Part shown: positions 1-9,350 of the stretch, in pieces | Numbering within the stretch: the first letter of the stretch is position 1 | Layout: every line of letters begins with the position of its first letter | Assembly (NCBI RefSeq): GCF_003667705.1 | Contig: NZ_CP033019.1 | Coordinates: 5,332,001-5,396,000, forward strand | Direction: 5' to 3' | Length of the DNA: 64,000 bases | From: Janthinobacterium agaricidamnosum | GTDB taxonomy: Bacteria > Pseudomonadota > Gammaproteobacteria > Burkholderiales > Burkholderiaceae_D | Notes under the pieces: model-generated | The model's input: only the letters and a program-made list of their open reading frames with translations | What the model was told of the DNA's origin: nothing | The model's database searches: none | Position numbers and translations under genes: made by a program

Positions 1-115
1 CCGAGTCCATCTGCTGGATGGCGGCCGTGTCGTACACCTGCGGCGCCGCATTCTTTTGCGCCACGGACGATACAAAAGCGGCGCTCGGCGCCAGCGGATT
101 GTTGGATGTGCTCAT
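1..115 (-). CDS. aminotransferase-like protein, N-terminal fragment cut by the window edge
   Basis: Only the first 38 codons are present; the gene runs off the left edge. The N-terminus reads MSTSNNPLAPSAAF and continues with a polar stretch ending AAIQQMDS. It starts 11 bases downstream of the puuA-like gene on the same strand. By context (a gamma-glutamylpolyamine synthetase and hydrolase upstream) and general resemblance of the leader, this is probably a class III putrescine/polyamine-pyruvate aminotransferase of the SpuC type. No catalytic residue is visible in the fragment, so the assignment is inference from neighbours. Confidence 0.5.
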   Translation of the reverse strand, partial: MSTSNNPLAPSAAFVSSVAQKNAAPQVYDTAAIQQMDS

Positions 116-126
116 GCGTGTTCCTT

Positions 127-1497
127 TTAAACGTGTAATAACAGGTGTTCGCGCTCCCACGGACTGATGACGGTCATGAATTCCTGGTGCTCCAGGTCCT
201 TGATGGCCGCATACACGTCGATGAAGCGCTCGCCCAGCACCGTGCGCAGCTTGTCTTCCGCGCGCAGCAGCTGCAGGGCCTCGGGCAAGCCTTGCGGCAG
301 CTCGAATTTCATGTCGTAGGCGCTGCCCACCATCATCGGCGTCGCTTCCAGCTGCTCCGTCATGCCCAGGTAGCCGCAGGCCAGGGTGACGGCCAGGGCC
401 AGGTAGGGATTCGCGTCGGCGCCGATGATGCGGTTTTCCACGCGGCGGTCCTGCACGCCCGACTCGGGCACGCGGAAGCCCACCGTGCGGTTGTCCAGGC
501 CCCACTGGATGTTGATCGGCGCGGCAGTGTGGCGCACGATGCGGCGGTAGGAATTCACGTAGGGCGCGACGATGGCCATGGCCGACGGCATGTAGCGCTG
601 CAGGCCCGCGATGTAATGCTTGAAGATGGGCGCGGCCGAACCGTCCTCGTTGCTGAAGATGTTCATGCCCGTCTTCGCATCGACGACGCTCTGGTGCACG
701 TGCATGGCGGAACCCGGCTCGCCCGCCATGGGCTTGGCCATGAAGGTGGCGTACATATCGTGTTTTAACGCCGCTTCGCGCAAGGTGCGCTTGAAGAAGA
801 AGACCTTGTCGGCCAGGCCCAGCGGATCGCCGTGCAGGAAGTTGATTTCCATCTGACCCGCGCCGATTTCGTGGATCAGCGTATCGACGTCAAGGTTCAT
901 CAGTTCGCAATAATCGTAGATATCCTCGAACAGCGGATCGAATTCGTTGACGGCGTCGATGCTGTACACCTGGCGGCTCGTCTCGGCCCGGCCGCTGCGG
1001 CCAATGGGCGGTTTCAATGGCAAATCGGGGTCCGTGTTTTTCGCCGTCAGGTAGAACTCCAGCTCCGGCGCCACCACGGGCTTCCAGCCCTTGTCCGCAT
1101 ACAGTTTCAGCACGCGCCGCAGCACGGAGCGGGGAGCAAAATCGACCAGCGCGCCATCGGCAAAATAGCAGTCGTGGATGACTTGCGCGGTGGGGTCGGT
1201 AGCCCACGGCACCATGGTGATGGTGGTGGGATCGGCCTTTAAAATCATGTCGCGGTCGGTGCTGGAAATGGCGCGGTCGTAGCCGCCATCGTCGACCGGG
1301 TAATTGCCCGTCACCGTCATGCCCAGTACCGCTTCCGGGATGCGCATGCCGCGTTCCTGGGTGAATTTCCCGCGCGGCAGGATCTTCCCCCGCGCCACGC
1401 CCGTCAAGTCGGGTACCAGGCATTCAATTTCCGTGACGCGCTTTTCATTGAGCCACAAATCCATATCCGTATAAGTGAAATTTTCGCGTATTGCCAT
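127..1497 (-). CDS. puuA: glutamine synthetase family protein, probable gamma-glutamylpolyamine synthetase
   Basis: A 456-residue member of the glutamine synthetase fold. Visible active-site blocks are PELEFYL near residue 145, HEIGAGQMEINF near 209-220, GSAMHVHQS near 262-270 and NRTVGFRVP near 336. Glutamine synthetases of this subgroup ligate glutamate to putrescine or another amine using ATP, the first step of the Puu route. I chose ATG at 1497 because GAGAGGG lies just upstream; an in-frame ATG at 1527 has no better site. A class I amidotransferase of the PuuD type precedes it by 54 bases and an aminotransferase follows by 11, so the three are probably one operon. Housekeeping GlnA is less likely because of this context. 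The amine substrate cannot be read from sequence. Confidence 0.82.
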   Translation of the reverse strand: MAIRENFTYTDMDLWLNEKRVTEIECLVPDLTGVARGKILPRGKFTQERGMRIPEAVLGMTVTGNYPVDDGGYDRAISSTDRDMILKADPTTITMVPWATDPTAQVIHDCYFADGALVDFAPRSVLRRVLKLYADKGWKPVVAPELEFYLTAKNTDPDLPLKPPIGRSGRAETSRQVYSIDAVNEFDPLFEDIYDYCELMNLDVDTLIHEIGAGQMEINFLHGDPLGLADKVFFFKRTLREAALKHDMYATFMAKPMAGEPGSAMHVHQSVVDAKTGMNIFSNEDGSAAPIFKHYIAGLQRYMPSAMAIVAPYVNSYRRIVRHTAAPINIQWGLDNRTVGFRVPESGVQDRRVENRIIGADANPYLALAVTLACGYLGMTEQLEATPMMVGSAYDMKFELPQGLPEALQLLRAEDKLRTVLGERFIDVYAAIKDLEHQEFMTVISPWEREHLLLHV

Positions 1498-1551
1498 GTT
1501 TCCCTCTCGCTGGTCTTGATCAAACACCGCGTACTGCGGGCGGTGCGCCTG

Positions 1552-2316
1552 TCATTCTGTCTTTCTGTGCTGCTCCTGGTAGTCGCGGCAAGCCTGGCCG
1601 AAGGCGCCGAACAGCCGCATGGACTGCGGATTGTCCTCGACCTGCCATTCCGGGTGCCATTGCACGGCCAGCGCAAAGCCGGCGGCGCTGGCCACCGTGT
1701 ACGCTTCCACCAGGCCGTCGTCGGCCAGCGCTTCCACCAGCAAGCCATCGGCCAGCCGGGCGATGCCCTGGCCATGCAGGGAATTGACCATCATTTCGCT
1801 CTCGCCGCCCAGCAACCGTGACAGCACGCCGTCGGGCATCAGCTTGATGCGGTGCGCGGGCGCATACTGGCGCGCCAGCGGATCGAGCACGTTCTCGCGG
1901 TGGTCCTGCATGCCCGGCACCGCCTGCACGGCCTGGTGCAGGCTGCCGCCCAGGGCCACGTTGACTTCCTGGAAGCCGCGGCAGATGGCCAGCAGCGGCA
2001 ACTGCAACGTCAGTGCGGCGCGGATCAGGGGCAAGGTGGTGGCGTCGCGCGCGGGGTCCTGCGGCAGGTCGGGATGCAGGATCTCTTCGCCATACAGGCG
2101 CGCGTCGACGTTCGAGGCGGAACCGGTCAGCATGACGCCGTCGGCGATCCGCAGCACCACTTCCAGGTCCGCATCGGCGCCCAGGGCCGGCAGCAGCAGC
2201 GGCATGCAGCCGGCGCCGCGCAGCACGGCGTGCAGGTATTTGTCCTGCGCCATGTGCCAGGCATGGCTGCCCAGCTGGCGCTGGCAGGCGGGAACGAGAA
2301 CGATGGGATGGCGCAT
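1552..2316 (-). CDS. puuD: gamma-glutamyl-gamma-aminobutyrate hydrolase family protein
   Basis: 254 residues of the class I glutamine amidotransferase fold. The nucleophile elbow is AICRGFQE with Cys112, and the His/Glu partners lie in WHPEW (His221, Glu223). In the Puu pathway this enzyme releases GABA from gamma-glutamyl-GABA. The start at 2316 is supported by GAGGTAG about 7 bases upstream. It heads the leftward operon that continues into the glutamine synthetase-like gene, and gabD nearby could take the pathway on to succinate. The substrate could be another gamma-glutamyl amide. Confidence 0.85.
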   Translation of the reverse strand: MRHPIVLVPACQRQLGSHAWHMAQDKYLHAVLRGAGCMPLLLPALGADADLEVVLRIADGVMLTGSASNVDARLYGEEILHPDLPQDPARDATTLPLIRAALTLQLPLLAICRGFQEVNVALGGSLHQAVQAVPGMQDHRENVLDPLARQYAPAHRIKLMPDGVLSRLLGGESEMMVNSLHGQGIARLADGLLVEALADDGLVEAYTVASAAGFALAVQWHPEWQVEDNPQSMRLFGAFGQACRDYQEQHRKTE

Positions 2317-2598
2317 GGTGCTACCTCGCTGGCGTGACGATCCAATGACAGCGCCATGACAGCGCTGCCGCTCGCTTCACTGTACAGCAGAGCCGGTATA
2401 GTCGGCCACACCGATGGACGTGGCCAGCGGCGGCACACATCGCCTACACTACGGCTTTGCAATATTGCCTTTATTAAAATCATCATATGCCCGTCCGGCG
2501 CCAAACACCAGCGCCGCAGGCACAGTTGCCTACTTTCCCATGCATCCACACCGTTTTCCCGCCCTCCCGAACACCTTTTCCCCCTTGCGGGGGCAGCC

Positions 2599-3744
2599 AT
2601 GAAGACCATGCCGTGGCGCGACTTCTTCGCCCTCGTGGTCAGCATCGGCGTGGTCGGCCTGGGCCTGGGAGCCACCATGCCGCTCACCGCCCTGACCCTG
2701 CACCAGCGCGGCGTGGGCACGGACATCATCGGCATGATCACGGCCGTCAGCGCCCTCGGCATCCTGGCCGCCTCGCCGTTCGTCTCGGGCTGGGTGGGGC
2801 GTTTCGGTGCGCGCGCCACCATGCTGGGCGCCGTCTGGGTGGCCTCGCTGGCGACGATCGCCATGCAGTTCAGCGACCACCTGCTGGCGTGGAGCGTGCT
2901 GCGCTTCCTGTTCGGCGGCGCCATGGGCGTGCTGTTTACCATCGGCGAAGCGTGGGTCAACCGCCTGGCGCCCGACAATTCGCGCGGGCGCGTGGTGGCC
3001 ATGTACACCACCAGTTTTACCTTCTTCCAGCTGATCGGCCCCGCCCTCGTGGCCCTCTTCAACGACAAGATTGCGTGGAGCTTCGCCGCCTGCGGCCTGC
3101 TGTTTCTGCTGGCCGTGCCGGGCCTGATGCTGATCTCGAACAGCGGCCCGGAAAAGGAACCGCAAGAACACGGCGTGAAGTGGACCCTGATCCTGCCGCG
3201 CATGCCGATGATCGTGCTCGGTGCCGCCTTCTTTGCCCTGTTCGACACGCTGGCATTGAGCTTGCTGCCCCTGTATGCGATGGAGCACGGCATCGGCACG
3301 GACCTGGCCCTGCTGTCGGCCACCGTGGTGCTGGTGGGCGATACGGGCCTGCAATTCGCGCTGGGCTGGATGGCCGACCGTTTCGGCCGCGCCAGGGTGC
3401 ACGCGGGCTGCGGCGTGGCCGTCTGCCTGCTGCTGCCGCTGCTGCCGTTTGCCGTCGGCACGCCATGGCTGTGGTGGACCCTGCTGCTGTTGCTGGGCGC
3501 GGCGGCGGGCGGCATCTACATGCTGGCGCTGGTGGCCTGCGGCGAGCGTTTCACGGGGCTGTCGCTGACCAGCGCCAGCGCCATCGTCAACGCCACCTGG
3601 GGTATCACCAGCGGCGGCGGTCCCCTGCTGACGGGCGTCCTGATGCAATCGGCGGGCGTAAACGCCCTGCCGGCCGTGATGTGGGTATGCGCCGCCATTT
3701 TCGTCGGCAGCGCCGTGTGGGAGCGCAGGAAGGGGATCGTGTAA
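2599..3744 (+). CDS. MFS transporter, YcaD-like
   Basis: 381 residues with about twelve hydrophobic segments and short loops, typical of a major facilitator inner-membrane permease. Between helices 2 and 3 there is a recognisable loop (SGWVGRFGARATML), and its counterpart in the second half is GWMADRFGRAR. I placed the start at ATG 2599 because the hydrophobic first helix begins right after it; the in-frame upstream extension to 2356 is not protein-like. It stands alone on the plus strand, divergent from puuD, and its stop is 4 bases from the convergent anti-sigma gene. The substrate is unknown. Confidence 0.78.
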   Translation: MKTMPWRDFFALVVSIGVVGLGLGATMPLTALTLHQRGVGTDIIGMITAVSALGILAASPFVSGWVGRFGARATMLGAVWVASLATIAMQFSDHLLAWSVLRFLFGGAMGVLFTIGEAWVNRLAPDNSRGRVVAMYTTSFTFFQLIGPALVALFNDKIAWSFAACGLLFLLAVPGLMLISNSGPEKEPQEHGVKWTLILPRMPMIVLGAAFFALFDTLALSLLPLYAMEHGIGTDLALLSATVVLVGDTGLQFALGWMADRFGRARVHAGCGVAVCLLLPLLPFAVGTPWLWWTLLLLLGAAAGGIYMLALVACGERFTGLSLTSASAIVNATWGITSGGGPLLTGVLMQSAGVNALPAVMWVCAAIFVGSAVWERRKGIV

Positions 3745-3748
3745 AGCG

Positions 3749-4564
3749 CTACTTCGGTATTTTTTCCAGCCGCTGCCGCAGCTCCTCGGCCACCGGATAG
3801 TCGGGATACGCCTGCCGGAACGCCGTCCACTCGTCGTGCGCCAGGGCACCCTCGCCCGCCTTGAGCAGGGCGTCGATCTTCACCAGCCACACGGAGGCGT
3901 CGAGCTTTGCGGGCGGCGGCAGCGGCGCGGAGCGGGCCGCCACGGGAGCGGGCATGGCCAGCGCGCGCTGCACCGGCGCCTGACGCTGCAGGCCGGCCTC
4001 GGCCTGCATGACGGCTTGCTGCTCGATTGCCGCAGCAGGCGCCGGTGGTGGCGGCGGCGCAGGAGGAGCCACGGGTACGGTCACCGCCAGCGGAGGTGCT
4101 GACGGCACGGCTGCTACCGGCTCGGCCTGCACCGGCGGCCTCGGTGCCGCCTTGGCCATGGCGCGCGGTGCCGGTGCCGGCGCCGGCGCGGACTCAGTCG
4201 CAGGTGCAACGGCCGGTGCGGCTTCCTGCATCACCTCCTGCGTGACCGGTTCCCCGACCACGGGAAACTGCGCCGGCTTCGATCCGAACCAGTCCACGCC
4301 GATCAGGTTTACCGTCAGCAGCACGGCAGCGGCCAGCCCCAGCGGAACGCGCCAGCGCTGCAGGTAGTCCGGTGATTTCTTGGCCGGCAGAGTGCGCAGC
4401 ACGCCATCGGCGCTGTCATTGGCCGCTGCCGGCTGGTGCAAGGCTTTTTCCGCGTCGGCCAGGATGGCCGCATCGAGCGCGCTGGAAGGCGCCGGCTGCG
4501 GCAGGCTGGCCAGCAGCGCGGTCAAGTCCTCGTCATTCGGTTCGTCGTGATTGTGCGTATTCAT
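3749..4564 (-). CDS. putative membrane-anchored anti-sigma factor
   Basis: 271 residues. A short acidic cytoplasmic N-terminus (MNTHNHDEPNDEDL, about 75 residues) is followed by one membrane segment near 78-96 (LGLAAAVLLTVNLIGVDWF), then a long Ala/Pro-rich periplasmic stretch and a compact C-terminal helical part ending AEELRQRLEKIPK. The ATG overlaps the TGA of the ECF sigma gene (ATGA at 4561-4564), so the two are translationally coupled. The single-span topology and coupling are what support an anti-sigma role; I do not see a clear zinc-binding HxxxCxxC motif, so this stays an inference. It closes a three-gene leftward unit with the beta-propeller gene. Confidence 0.6.
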   Translation of the reverse strand: MNTHNHDEPNDEDLTALLASLPQPAPSSALDAAILADAEKALHQPAAANDSADGVLRTLPAKKSPDYLQRWRVPLGLAAAVLLTVNLIGVDWFGSKPAQFPVVGEPVTQEVMQEAAPAVAPATESAPAPAPAPRAMAKAAPRPPVQAEPVAAVPSAPPLAVTVPVAPPAPPPPPAPAAAIEQQAVMQAEAGLQRQAPVQRALAMPAPVAARSAPLPPPAKLDASVWLVKIDALLKAGEGALAHDEWTAFRQAYPDYPVAEELRQRLEKIPK

Positions 4565-5127
4565 GCCTGTCCTCCCGCGCCAGCGGCGCTGTCCAAGCCC
4601 GCGCGCAATTTCTGCATGGCGTAGCGCAGCCGGCTCTTGACGGTTTCCGCTTCCGCCCCCGTCACCGCGGCGATCTCGAGGATGCTCATGCCGCTGAACT
4701 GCTGCAGCACCAGCGCTTCCTTCTGTTCCGCCGGCAGCGCGGCGATGGCCGCATGCAGCCGCGCGTGCTGCTGTTTCTGCTCCAGCGACTGCGGCGGCGA
4801 TGCGCCCTCGTCCGCCAGTTCGCCTGCATCGCCGTGGTCCTGTCCTTCCCGCTGGCGCAGGAGGTCGATCAGGCGGTTGCGCGCGATCTGGTACAGATAG
4901 GTGCGAAACGCCGCCTGCGGCTGGTAGCCGGCGCGCGCCGCATGCAGGCTGGCCCACGCATCCTGCACGATCTCGTCCACCCACGCGCGGCGCGGCGAAC
5001 GCCAGGCCACGAAGCGGTACAGGCCCTGGCTGTGGCGCCGGTACAGCTCGCGAAACGACGGCAGGTCGCCGGCGCTGTAGCGCAGCATCAGGTCTTCATC
5101 CGTCGCGGTCAATAAAGTGTCGGGCAT
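4561..5127 (-). CDS. ECF-type RNA polymerase sigma factor
   Basis: 188 residues with the two domains of group 4 sigma factors. Sigma-2 runs from about residue 10 to 85 (SFRELYRRHSQGLYRFVAW, then AFRTYLYQIARNRLIDLLR). Sigma-4 runs from about 125 to 175 (ALPAEQKEALVLQQFSGMSILEIAAVTG, then VKSRLRYAMQKLR, the helix-turn-helix). Domain sigma-3 is absent, as expected. I used the ATG at 5127 because conserved sequence starts there. The stop overlaps the start of the membrane-anchored partner, and a secreted beta-propeller protein is encoded 49 bases upstream on the same strand. The signal it responds to cannot be deduced. Confidence 0.86.
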   Translation of the reverse strand: MPDTLLTATDEDLMLRYSAGDLPSFRELYRRHSQGLYRFVAWRSPRRAWVDEIVQDAWASLHAARAGYQPQAAFRTYLYQIARNRLIDLLRQREGQDHGDAGELADEGASPPQSLEQKQQHARLHAAIAALPAEQKEALVLQQFSGMSILEIAAVTGAEAETVKSRLRYAMQKLRAGLDSAAGAGGQA

Positions 5128-5176
5128 GCGGACCAGTGTAGCCGAACTACGCGGCAGCGACAATTTCCCCGCGCCT

Positions 5177-7072
5177 TCAGCGCAAAGAGGAGGCATTGGG
5201 CGCATAGCTGACGCGGCGCACTTCGCGGATCTGCCCCTCCTTGAGCGCCCCTTCCACCAGTTCATAGCCGAGCAGGGCGAAGACGCGGCCCTGCAGGAAC
5301 AGCGGGCGCGCATTGCCGTACCAGTCCACGCACGACGCGCGGCAGCCGTCGTCCGGTGCCGGGCCGGGCCGCGCCGCCAGCGCGCCCAGTTCAGTCAACT
5401 GCAGGCCGCTGTTGCGCAGGTACAGGACGGAGGCGGCTGACTTGTTGAGCCCAGGCCGTTCGTCCGCGCCCAGGATGGGCAGGCCGATCAAGCCCTCGCC
5501 GGCCGTTTGCGGCTTGTAGAAAAAGCCGTGGCTGCGCGACTCGCCCTGCGCCGCATCGGCGCGGATGTAGCGCGTGGCGACCGCCGCCTGCGCCCCCAGA
5601 CCGATGGTGCTGAAGTGCAGATCCCTGCCCTGCGCGCCGATCACCACGGCGTCATTGCCCAGCGCCTCGATGCGCTCCACGCCGTGCGGCAAGGCCAGCG
5701 ACTGCACGCTGCCCGCATCGGCCCAGCGCACGGCATACAGGGGCTGGCGTGGCCAGGCCTGGTCCGCCTTGCGGCGCCCCGCATTGCCCGGATTGCCGTA
5801 CAACAGATAGGGCCCCACATAGCGGTTCTGCAGGCCGTAGCCGCCACCGCCGGGCAGCGGCTTGTAGCTGCCGGCCGGCGCACTGTCGCGGCCATCGGAA
5901 AACGACGCCAATGGCACACGCAGCAGGGCCATGTCGCCGCGCCCCCGCGTGCCATCCCACATCGCGTCGCCCTGGCCCTCGGCGCGCAGCAGGACGTTCA
6001 GGTGGCCGTCGCCGCTTTCGAGGAACGAGAACTGGTCGACGGGCGCGCCAGCCACCTTCAGGGCGCTGGGCGCCGAGCCGTCGAGGGGAATGCGGAACAC
6101 GCCCGAGTCGCTGCCCCGGCGCGTCGTCCACACGAAAACAGATTCGCCCGACACATAAAACACGCGCCCCTGCGGCCCCATCACGGCGGTCGCTTCGCAG
6201 CGCATGTCGCGCTGCGCCAGGTCGCACACGGTGACCGTATGCAGGGTCAGACCAAAGCCCGGTTCGGGCTCTTCATCGGTGCGGTAAATGCGCGTGGCCG
6301 GGGCGATGCGCTTGAAGTCGGACGGTATGGCGTCGGGACGCCAGCGGCGCAGCGCGGGAAAGCCGCCAAACGGGTCGCCCCGGCGCAGGTTCAGCGACAG
6401 GGGTGAATAGAATACCAGCTTGCTGCCGATCAGGCGGCTGGCGTAATTGCGCGACGAATAATAATCGTTGGAGCGCAAATGATACGTGGCGCGATAGGCC
6501 AGCTTGCCATCCGCACCGATGTCGAACAGGCCGATCTCCGTGCCGCCACGGCTGTAGCTGTAGCCGATCACCACGACCGTGTCGCCATCGATCAGCATCT
6601 CGTCATACCAGCTGCCCGACGGGTCGCTGCCCGGCGCGAATGCATCGAGCGAGGCGACGGGCTGCAGGGCATTGCCGCCCACCTGCACGGTGAACAGCTT
6701 GCCGCGCCGGAGCATCACAAGGTGCTTGCCGTGCAGCTTGACGATGCCGCCTTCGTCCACGCCCGCCGTCTGCACATTGGTGACGGATTCGGCCGCTTCT
6801 GCCGACGCCGCCGGCGCCGTTTTCGCCACCATCGGCGCTGGCGCTGGCGGCGGTGCGGGCGGCGCCGCCATGGACTGCGCCGTGGCGCGCTGCAGTTTCT
6901 GCTGCTCCCGCAGCAAGGCCGCCTGGCGCGCCTGCAGCTGCTGCAGGTAGCTGCTCAAGGCCTGCTCGCTGGCGAACGGCGCCAGGGTCTTGCGCGGCGC
7001 CGTGCCGGCGGCATGGCTGCCTGCCGACAGCAGCAGGGACAGCATCAATATGATCTTGTGGGCGCTGGACAT
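5177..7072 (-). CDS. secreted protein with C-terminal beta-propeller domain
   Basis: 631 residues. A signal peptide (MSSAHKIILMLSLLLSAGSHAAG) is followed by a Gln/Ala-rich segment that may form a short coiled coil (residues about 35-70), a Pro/Ala linker, then the domain opening VTNVQTAGVDEGGIVKLHGKHL, which I recognise as the secreted beta-propeller family distantly related to WD40 (COG4880-like). The remainder is repetitive beta structure. GGAGC lies about 8 bases ahead of ATG 7072. It sits directly upstream of the ECF sigma gene, so it may be the periplasmic sensor or a target of that sigma factor. This functional link is inferred from position only. Confidence 0.75.
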   Translation of the reverse strand: MSSAHKIILMLSLLLSAGSHAAGTAPRKTLAPFASEQALSSYLQQLQARQAALLREQQKLQRATAQSMAAPPAPPPAPAPMVAKTAPAASAEAAESVTNVQTAGVDEGGIVKLHGKHLVMLRRGKLFTVQVGGNALQPVASLDAFAPGSDPSGSWYDEMLIDGDTVVVIGYSYSRGGTEIGLFDIGADGKLAYRATYHLRSNDYYSSRNYASRLIGSKLVFYSPLSLNLRRGDPFGGFPALRRWRPDAIPSDFKRIAPATRIYRTDEEPEPGFGLTLHTVTVCDLAQRDMRCEATAVMGPQGRVFYVSGESVFVWTTRRGSDSGVFRIPLDGSAPSALKVAGAPVDQFSFLESGDGHLNVLLRAEGQGDAMWDGTRGRGDMALLRVPLASFSDGRDSAPAGSYKPLPGGGGYGLQNRYVGPYLLYGNPGNAGRRKADQAWPRQPLYAVRWADAGSVQSLALPHGVERIEALGNDAVVIGAQGRDLHFSTIGLGAQAAVATRYIRADAAQGESRSHGFFYKPQTAGEGLIGLPILGADERPGLNKSAASVLYLRNSGLQLTELGALAARPGPAPDDGCRASCVDWYGNARPLFLQGRVFALLGYELVEGALKEGQIREVRRVSYAPNASSLR

Positions 7073-7244
7073 CGCTTCTGCTCCGGTTGATTGCGGTAAT
7101 GACCATGAAACGGCATGCGCGGCGAAACGGGGTTAAAAAAGGTCAACTATTTTTGAAGGCCAGACGCCGCGCGTGGGACGCAATCGTGCGCCCGGCAAAA
7201 AGGACTACCATGGACGATCACGCAACCACTGCTGAAAGTCTGCC

Positions 7245-8699
7245 ATGCTCACACTGAAAGATCCCACGCTGCTACGCCAGCAATGCTACCTGAACGGACT
7301 ATGGCTCGATGCCGACGGCGGCAAGCACGCCGACGTCCGCAATCCCGCCACGGGTGAAGTGATCGGCCATGTGCCCGTGATGGGCACGCAGGAGACAAGA
7401 AACGCCATCAGCGCTGCCAACGCCGCCTGGCCCGCCTGGCGCAAGAAGACGGCCAAGGAACGCGCAGCCGTGCTGCGCCGCTGGAATGACCTGATACTGG
7501 AAAACGCGGACGACCTGGCGCTGATCATGACGGCGGAACAGGGCAAGCCCTTGCTCGAAGCCAAAGGCGAAGTGCAATACGCCGCCTCCTTCATCGAATG
7601 GTTCGCCGAAGAAGGCAAGCGCGTCGCGGGCGACACCCTGCAGTCGCCGTGGCCGGACCGGCGCATCGTCGTGACGAAGGAGCCGATCGGCGTGTGCGCC
7701 GCCATCACACCCTGGAACTTCCCGGCCGCGATGATCACGCGCAAGGCAGGACCGGCGCTGGCGGCCGGCTGCCCGATGCTCGTCAAGCCGGCCGGCATGA
7801 CGCCGTTTTCCGCGCTGGCGCTGGCCGTGCTGGCCGAACGCGCGGGTGTGCCTGCGGGCGTGTTCAATGTCATCACGGGCTCGTCGCAGGAGATCGGCGA
7901 TGAGATGACGTCCAATCCCCTCGTGCGCAAGCTCAGTTTCACGGGATCGACGGAAGTGGGCCGCATGCTGATGCGCCAGTGCGCGCCGACGATCAAAAAG
8001 CTGTCGCTGGAACTGGGCGGCAATGCGCCGTTCATCGTCTTCGACGACGCCGACCTGGATGCGGCAGTGGAAGGCGCCATCGCCTCGAAATACCGCAACG
8101 CGGGCCAGACCTGCGTGTGCGCCAACCGGCTGTACGTGCAGGATGGCGTGTACGAGGCCTTTGCGCAAAAGCTGGTGACGGCCGTGCAAAAACTCAAGGT
8201 GGGCAACGGCGCCGACGAAGGCGTCACGCAGGGGCCGCTGATCGAGGAAAAGGCCGTAAAAAAAGTGGAGCAGCACGTGGCCGACGCACTGGCCAAGGGC
8301 GGGCGCCTGCTACTGGGCGGCAAGCGCCATGCGCTGGGCCACAACTTCTTCCAGCCCACCGTGATCGCCGACGTGACGAGCGACATGCTGGTGGCCAGCG
8401 AAGAGACGTTCGGGCCGCTGGCGCCCCTGTTCCGCTTCAAGACGGACGAGGAAGTCATCGCCCTGGCCAACAACACGGAATTCGGCCTGGCGTCCTATTT
8501 CTATTCGCGCGACATCGGCCGCATCTGGAAGGTCGCCGAAGGCCTGGAATCCGGCATGGTGGGCGTGAACACGGGGCTGATCTCGACGGAAGCGGCGCCG
8601 TTCGGCGGCGTCAAGCAGTCGGGCCTGGGCCGGGAGGGATCGTCGTACGGGATCGACGATTACCTGGTCATCAAATACATCTGCATGGGCGGTATTTAA
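7245..8699 (+). CDS. gabD: NAD(P)-dependent succinate-semialdehyde dehydrogenase
   Basis: 484 residues, full length for the GabD family. Aldehyde dehydrogenase landmarks are TPWNFPAAM near 155-163, FTGSTEVG at 232-239, general base Glu256 in LELGGNAP, and catalytic Cys290 in GQTCVCANR. The C-terminus (PFGGVKQSGLGREG) is also characteristic. It oxidises succinate semialdehyde to succinate, the last step of GABA degradation, which fits the polyamine/GABA genes a few kilobases to the left. It is transcribed alone; its stop lies 23 bases from the convergent TRIC channel gene. A different short-chain semialdehyde remains possible. Confidence 0.88.
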   Translation: MLTLKDPTLLRQQCYLNGLWLDADGGKHADVRNPATGEVIGHVPVMGTQETRNAISAANAAWPAWRKKTAKERAAVLRRWNDLILENADDLALIMTAEQGKPLLEAKGEVQYAASFIEWFAEEGKRVAGDTLQSPWPDRRIVVTKEPIGVCAAITPWNFPAAMITRKAGPALAAGCPMLVKPAGMTPFSALALAVLAERAGVPAGVFNVITGSSQEIGDEMTSNPLVRKLSFTGSTEVGRMLMRQCAPTIKKLSLELGGNAPFIVFDDADLDAAVEGAIASKYRNAGQTCVCANRLYVQDGVYEAFAQKLVTAVQKLKVGNGADEGVTQGPLIEEKAVKKVEQHVADALAKGGRLLLGGKRHALGHNFFQPTVIADVTSDMLVASEETFGPLAPLFRFKTDEEVIALANNTEFGLASYFYSRDIGRIWKVAEGLESGMVGVNTGLISTEAAPFGGVKQSGLGREGSSYGIDDYLVIKYICMGGI

Positions 8700-8722
8700 C
8701 GATATGCCCGACGGCGCCGCCG

Positions 8723-9346
8723 CTATTCGAATCCCCGGATCCGGTCACCGTTGAAATTCGGCAGGCGCCACTCGAAGTGCAAGGCCAGGAAGCGGAACAA
8801 AAAGCCCGCGCCGATGGACGACAGCTGCGCCACGGAGCTGTCGACCTTGAAGTGCAGCAGGCCGACATACAGGGCGCCGGTAAACAGGGCCACGGTGGCA
8901 TACACTTCGCGCTGCAGCACGAGGGGAATCTGGTTGCACAGGATATCGCGCAGCAAGCCGCCGAAGACGCCCGTGATCATCCCCGCCAGCACGACGATGG
9001 CCGGGTGCATCTTGGCCGACATGGCGATGTCGCAGCCGATCACGCAAAACGCTACCAGGCCCAGGCCGTCGACCAGCAAAAAGATGGCGCGCAGATGGTG
9101 CAGATAGCGCGCGACAAAGGCCGTCACAATGGCCGCGCCGATGGTAAACAACAGGTATTCGGGATGCGCGATCCAGCCCAGCGGGTAGTGCCCCAGCAGC
9201 ACGTCGCGCACGGTGCCGCCACCGAGCGCCGTGACGGTGCCGATCATGCAGATGCCGAACAAATCCATGCCGCGCCGCATGCCCATGATGGCGCCGGACA
9301 TCGCTTCGGCAACAATCGCCACCAGGTAGATCGTATATAACAGCAT
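8723..9346 (-). CDS. trimeric intracellular cation channel family protein (UPF0126/YicG-like)
   Basis: 207 residues with about six or seven hydrophobic segments. Two internally repeated glycine-rich halves are visible: MIGTVTALGGGTVRDVLLG in the first and GMITGVFGGLLRDILCN in the second. This GGxxRD repeat is the hallmark of prokaryotic TRIC channels, which form trimeric potassium-permeable channels in the inner membrane. The stop of the PBP1A gene upstream lies 4 bases before its start, so it is probably cotranscribed as the last gene of that unit. The physiological role is unknown. Confidence 0.86.
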   Translation of the reverse strand: MLLYTIYLVAIVAEAMSGAIMGMRRGMDLFGICMIGTVTALGGGTVRDVLLGHYPLGWIAHPEYLLFTIGAAIVTAFVARYLHHLRAIFLLVDGLGLVAFCVIGCDIAMSAKMHPAIVVLAGMITGVFGGLLRDILCNQIPLVLQREVYATVALFTGALYVGLLHFKVDSSVAQLSSIGAGFLFRFLALHFEWRLPNFNGDRIRGFE

Positions 9347-9350
9347 GGTC

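Noticed and set aside
2530..3849. Long antisense frames opposite the MFS gene
   Set aside because: Composition (Arg/Gln/Gly/His-rich) is not protein-like and the opposite strand encodes a clear transporter.
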